Shown here: one piece after another, positions 12,669 through 14,580 of the stretch
Layout of the letters: each line of letters opens with the position of its first letter
Numbering within the stretch: position 1 is the stretch's first letter
DNA from: Candidatus Woesearchaeota archaeon CG10_big_fil_rev_8_21_14_0_10_36_11
GTDB lineage: Archaea; Nanobdellota; Nanobdellia; Woesearchaeales; GW2011-AR9
DNA: 14,580 nt
Assembly (NCBI GenBank): GCA_002762845.1
Contig: PCYB01000013.1
Coordinates: 1 to 14,580 of the forward strand
Reading direction: 5' to 3'
Made by a program: the position numbers and the translations under genes
The notes under the pieces: model-generated
The model's database searches: none
The model's input: only the letters and a program-made list of their open reading frames with translations
What the model was told of the DNA's origin: nothing

Positions 12669-13068
12669 CAAATTCAAACTCGTTTGTTTTTCCTATTAAA
12701 AAATCGTGCATGCCAGGTATGTATACATCATGAACTGCCTCATTACCATCACCATATTCTAAACCAGTATCATGACCGAGAACGTGGTCCCATTGAGTAT
12801 CATCTAAAACGCAGTTATAAATTCCTTCACACCGCACTCCATCACGTGCATATTTGCAAAGATCATTTATTTCATCTCCATTTTGAGTAAGAATATCTCG
12901 TATTTTGTCTGGAAGGTTTTTATGTGTTCCCCATACAATAACAGCTCTTTCTAAGACCTTTTTATCACTAAGATCAACATTGGGAAGACCTAAACGGTAC
13001 ATAAAATACACATGGCGGCGCGCTTCACGAACTTGTGCTACCATATCACACAATACGGGGTGGCTCAT
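12640..13068 (-). CDS. Hypothetical protein following deoxyhypusine synthase, 142 aa
   Basis: I do not recognise this protein. It is soluble, helical in its first half (about 1-75, including ARRHVYFMYRLGLPN), and then unusually rich in His, Asp, Cys and Gly (GHDTGLEYGDGNEAVHD, about 98-114; GMHDF, 119-123). That suggests a metal or phosphate site, but no known motif fits. Its ATG overlaps the deoxyhypusine synthase stop as ATGA (13065-13068), and its 3' end overlaps the decarboxylase start by 29 bp, so it is translationally coupled on both sides. It does not resemble AdoMet decarboxylase, spermidine synthase or HEAT-repeat deoxyhypusine hydroxylase. An accessory role in the operon's pathway is inferred from position only. 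Confidence 0.75.
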   Translation of the reverse strand: MSHPVLCDMVAQVREARRHVYFMYRLGLPNVDLSDKKVLERAVIVWGTHKNLPDKIRDILTQNGDEINDLCKYARDGVRCEGIYNCVLDDTQWDHVLGHDTGLEYGDGNEAVHDVYIPGMHDFLIGKTNEFEFDGEIYTVPK

Positions 13069-14000
13069 TCTATCAATCCCTCCTTCTTCAACACTTCTAA
13101 TGCACGTATCATTGCAAGCGGAAACATAATCGTAACATCACCGATGACAGTCGCAACGTCAGAATCATCTTTTACCTTTCCCCACGATTTAGCTTCGTCC
13201 GTTGTCGCACCAGACATTGATCCAGAGGTCTTATGTGCGGTTGTCATATACACAGCATATTCTGCGCCGCCGTTAAGTAATGTACATAAAATTGCATGAT
13301 GTTTAGAAATACTTCCACCAAGTGCAATCACTGCTTTCTTTTCATCGTAACTTGTGACAAATAAGATATTGCCAAAATCTTTAACAACGTCAACAATAAA
13401 GTCAGGATTTTTTTGCTGGAATAAAAATAAATGGAACCCTAACGCACCGTCCGTTATAGAAGGGCAAAATATGGGGACGTTATTTCGCGATGCTTGGTAC
13501 AAGATAGAATGTGTATCTGTAAGTTGCATGCCAATTTCATATAATAGTTCGGATACTGCCCACCGTTTTTGTTTTTCGTATAATTTCTGCAATACGGGAT
13601 TAATCCAATCTTCAAAGTTCATATAACTCTCATTTTTTACGGTTACATTACCAACCCTGTTTATGCCCTGTTCGTGCAGTTCAACATCGTCAGTGGTAAA
13701 TAAACCTATACTGAACGTTTCTCCCATAGATTTCATAATGTCTTCTTCTATACCACCAACAGTTGTTACAATAACATTAGCAATTTTTAATTTTATAAGT
13801 TGTGCAAAGAATCCTCGTAACCCAGACGTTACCATATTTGACGTAAATGTTAAGAAAATCTTTGCACTATCTTTTTTCATCTTGACAAAAACGTCAGATG
13901 CACGTGCTAGTTCAACACTTTGAAACCCGACGTGCTGATACTGTTGTACAAGGGTGTCTACGGTCATCCCTTGTGTCCATTCAAAGTCTTGTACGTTCAT
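13065..14000 (-). CDS. dys: Deoxyhypusine synthase family protein
   Basis: A 311-aa NAD-dependent enzyme that transfers an aminobutyl group to one lysine of aIF5A. Seen: TSNMVTSGLRG (53-63), TVGGIEED (80-87), CPSITDGALG (179-188), GGSISKHH (228-235; His234 equals human His288), NGGAEYAVYMTTA (243-255), and SGATTDEAKSWGK (263-275) with active-site Lys275 (human Lys329), Trp273 and Glu269. Human Asp243 and Asp316, which contact spermidine, align with Phe189 and Met262, so the amine pocket differs. With a decarboxylase and agmatinase downstream, agmatine is a plausible donor. The ATG at 14000 has AAGGA 7 nt upstream; a GTG at 14036 is in frame but poorly supported. It is the first gene of a five-gene operon. 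Confidence 0.93.
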   Translation of the reverse strand: MNVQDFEWTQGMTVDTLVQQYQHVGFQSVELARASDVFVKMKKDSAKIFLTFTSNMVTSGLRGFFAQLIKLKIANVIVTTVGGIEEDIMKSMGETFSIGLFTTDDVELHEQGINRVGNVTVKNESYMNFEDWINPVLQKLYEKQKRWAVSELLYEIGMQLTDTHSILYQASRNNVPIFCPSITDGALGFHLFLFQQKNPDFIVDVVKDFGNILFVTSYDEKKAVIALGGSISKHHAILCTLLNGGAEYAVYMTTAHKTSGSMSGATTDEAKSWGKVKDDSDVATVIGDVTIMFPLAMIRALEVLKKEGLIE

Positions 14001-14053
14001 TTTTGTATCCTTGTAATAACACACACAAAAAACCACTTATGAGCTAATATCTA

Positions 14054-14063
14054 CTATAAAAAA
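14054..14063 (-). promoter_or_regulatory. Possible proximal TATA box of the dys operon
   Basis: The minus strand reads TTTTTTATAG. It would start transcription near 14033, with a ~33-nt leader holding the AAGGA ribosome binding site. Confidence 0.35.
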
Positions 14064-14071
14064 CTATGCTT

Positions 14072-14101
14072 TCAACTTCCTTCCTTTCGTACGGAACTCA
14101 T
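14072..14101 (-). CDS. Upstream micro-ORF (9 codons) before the dys operon
   Basis: ATG at 14101 encodes MSSVRKEGS and then TGA. The ATG sits ~26 nt after the centre of a strong TATA box with a BRE-like GGGGAAAC, the same leaderless spacing as real genes here. Translation would begin at the 5' end of a ~100-nt leader before deoxyhypusine synthase. It could be a leader peptide that controls the operon, or a chance ATG. Confidence 0.35.
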   Translation of the reverse strand: MSSVRKEGS

Positions 14102-14120
14102 AATCATTGAAATACTAGGC

Positions 14121-14132
14121 CTATTTAAATAG
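14121..14132 (-). promoter_or_regulatory. TATA box, distal promoter of the dys operon
   Basis: CTATTTAAATAG is a perfect palindrome. On the minus strand it is preceded by GGGGAAA, a good BRE, which sets the direction towards the dys operon. Predicted start is at about 14101. Confidence 0.5.
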
Positions 14133-14150
14133 TTTCCCCATAAATACTGT

Positions 14151-14426
14151 TTATTCATCTTTAAATAAGTTTTTTAATTGTGGTCTGTGTCTCTCTATTA
14201 ATTTCCCATATTCATTTCTGAATAAGACGTTTAACCTTCGCGATTCTTGGATTTCCTGCAACGTATATCCTACAACCATTGCTGCTGAAACAATAACAAG
14301 TGGAGGGAATGTTGTAAAGCTCATTAAATACATTCCAAGTACTGCTATTCCAACACCATTAAAAGTAGATTGATGATCGATTGGCATACGGCGAATCCGT
14401 GTATATACGGTTTCAACCTCTTTCAT
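14151..14426 (-). CDS. Small membrane protein with unclear start
   Basis: A 91-aa frame with a hydrophobic hairpin (about 23-57: FNGVGIAVLGMYLM, then PPLVIVSAAMVVGYTL) and a charged C-terminal tail rich in Arg, Glu and Lys. I do not recognise the family. The ATG at 14426 has no TATA box or ribosome binding site at the usual distance. The same frame stays open to about 14515 and encodes a protein-like segment (GFQVYSRFVDPDY, PEFLENVRPF) with no ATG, GTG or TTG. A minus-strand ATG at 14553 in another frame would join it by a single-base shift near 14510. The real protein is therefore probably longer, and a sequencing error or a frameshifted gene is possible. Confidence 0.55.
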   Translation of the reverse strand: MKEVETVYTRIRRMPIDHQSTFNGVGIAVLGMYLMSFTTFPPLVIVSAAMVVGYTLQEIQESRRLNVLFRNEYGKLIERHRPQLKNLFKDE

Positions 14427-14551
14427 GAAGGGTCTTACATTTTCAAGAAATTCTGGCGTGGAATAATCAGGATCAACAAAACGTGAATAGACTTGGAACC
14501 CAAGTTTGACAGTTAATTAAAAATAAGTGTTCTAGGTTTGTAAGTTCTACC

Positions 14552-14580
14552 ATGAAACAAACAAACACTAGAACAAATGG
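14552..14580 (+). CDS. Possible start of a plus-strand gene, cut by the window end
   Basis: ATG at 14552 opens a frame of nine codons (MKQTNTRTN) to the window edge. A TATA-like TTAAAAATA at 14517-14525 lies ~31 nt upstream, close to the usual leaderless spacing. It is too short to identify, and a competing minus-strand ATG at 14553 overlaps it. Confidence 0.3.

Noticed and set aside
12640..13068. AdoMet decarboxylase or deoxyhypusine hydroxylase for the 142-aa operon protein
   Set aside because: There is no Ser-His processing site of SpeD and no HEAT repeats with His-Glu pairs; context alone suggested these.
1..14580. CRISPR arrays, insertion sequences or prophage genes
   Set aside because: No regularly spaced repeats, no transposase or integrase, no terminal inverted repeats with target duplications, and composition looks uniform by eye.

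Overview
The window is AT-rich and densely coded, and it reads as archaeal. It encodes a GINS (Gins51-type) replication subunit, an unfused Bud32/PRPK kinase, a deoxyhypusine synthase, a UPF0200-type kinase domain and archaeal-style endonuclease III. Almost every transcription unit has a TATA box centred about 26-28 nt before its start codon, the layout of leaderless archaeal mRNAs. The very short gaps would suit a small-genome lineage such as a DPANN/Woesearchaeota-like archaeon, but the lineage is only a guess.

Layout. 1-974: the start of a minus-strand gene cut by the window edge, then a two-gene plus-strand unit (a helical protein of unknown function and a small membrane protein). 954-4095 (minus): a eukaryote-like Ser/Thr kinase, endonuclease III, and a two-gene unit with a winged-helix regulator and an exported thioredoxin fused to a CcdA-like membrane domain. 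4222-5609 (plus): thioredoxin, an unknown 124-aa protein, and Bud32. 5619-7092 (minus): an MnmC-like methyltransferase and the GINS subunit. 7203-9302: a DUF167 protein, then a divergent pair for thymidylate supply (a UPF0200/dCMP deaminase fusion and a dTMP kinase-like protein). 9306-9389 holds a tiny ORF with a PCNA-binding-like motif, and 9596-10489 a zinc phospholipase C-like protein. No gene-free stretch exceeds about 210 bases.

The standout is the minus-strand operon at 10466-14000, five genes that overlap or abut: deoxyhypusine synthase, an unknown 142-aa protein, an ornithine/arginine decarboxylase-fold PLP enzyme, an unknown 110-aa protein, and an agmatinase-family ureohydrolase. Together these could make agmatine from arginine, transfer its aminobutyl part to aIF5A, and remove the guanidino group as urea. 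That is the agmatine route to deoxyhypusine proposed for haloarchaea. Two operon proteins have no recognisable family, and the decarboxylase and synthase both carry changed substrate-site residues. Upstream lies a strong promoter followed by a 9-codon ORF that could be a regulatory leader peptide.

The redox genes at 2605-4545 may form a second functional group. It comprises a regulator with two N-terminal cysteines, an exported CxxC protein whose CcdA-like membrane part seems to lack its usual cysteines, and thioredoxin behind a palindromic operator-like site.
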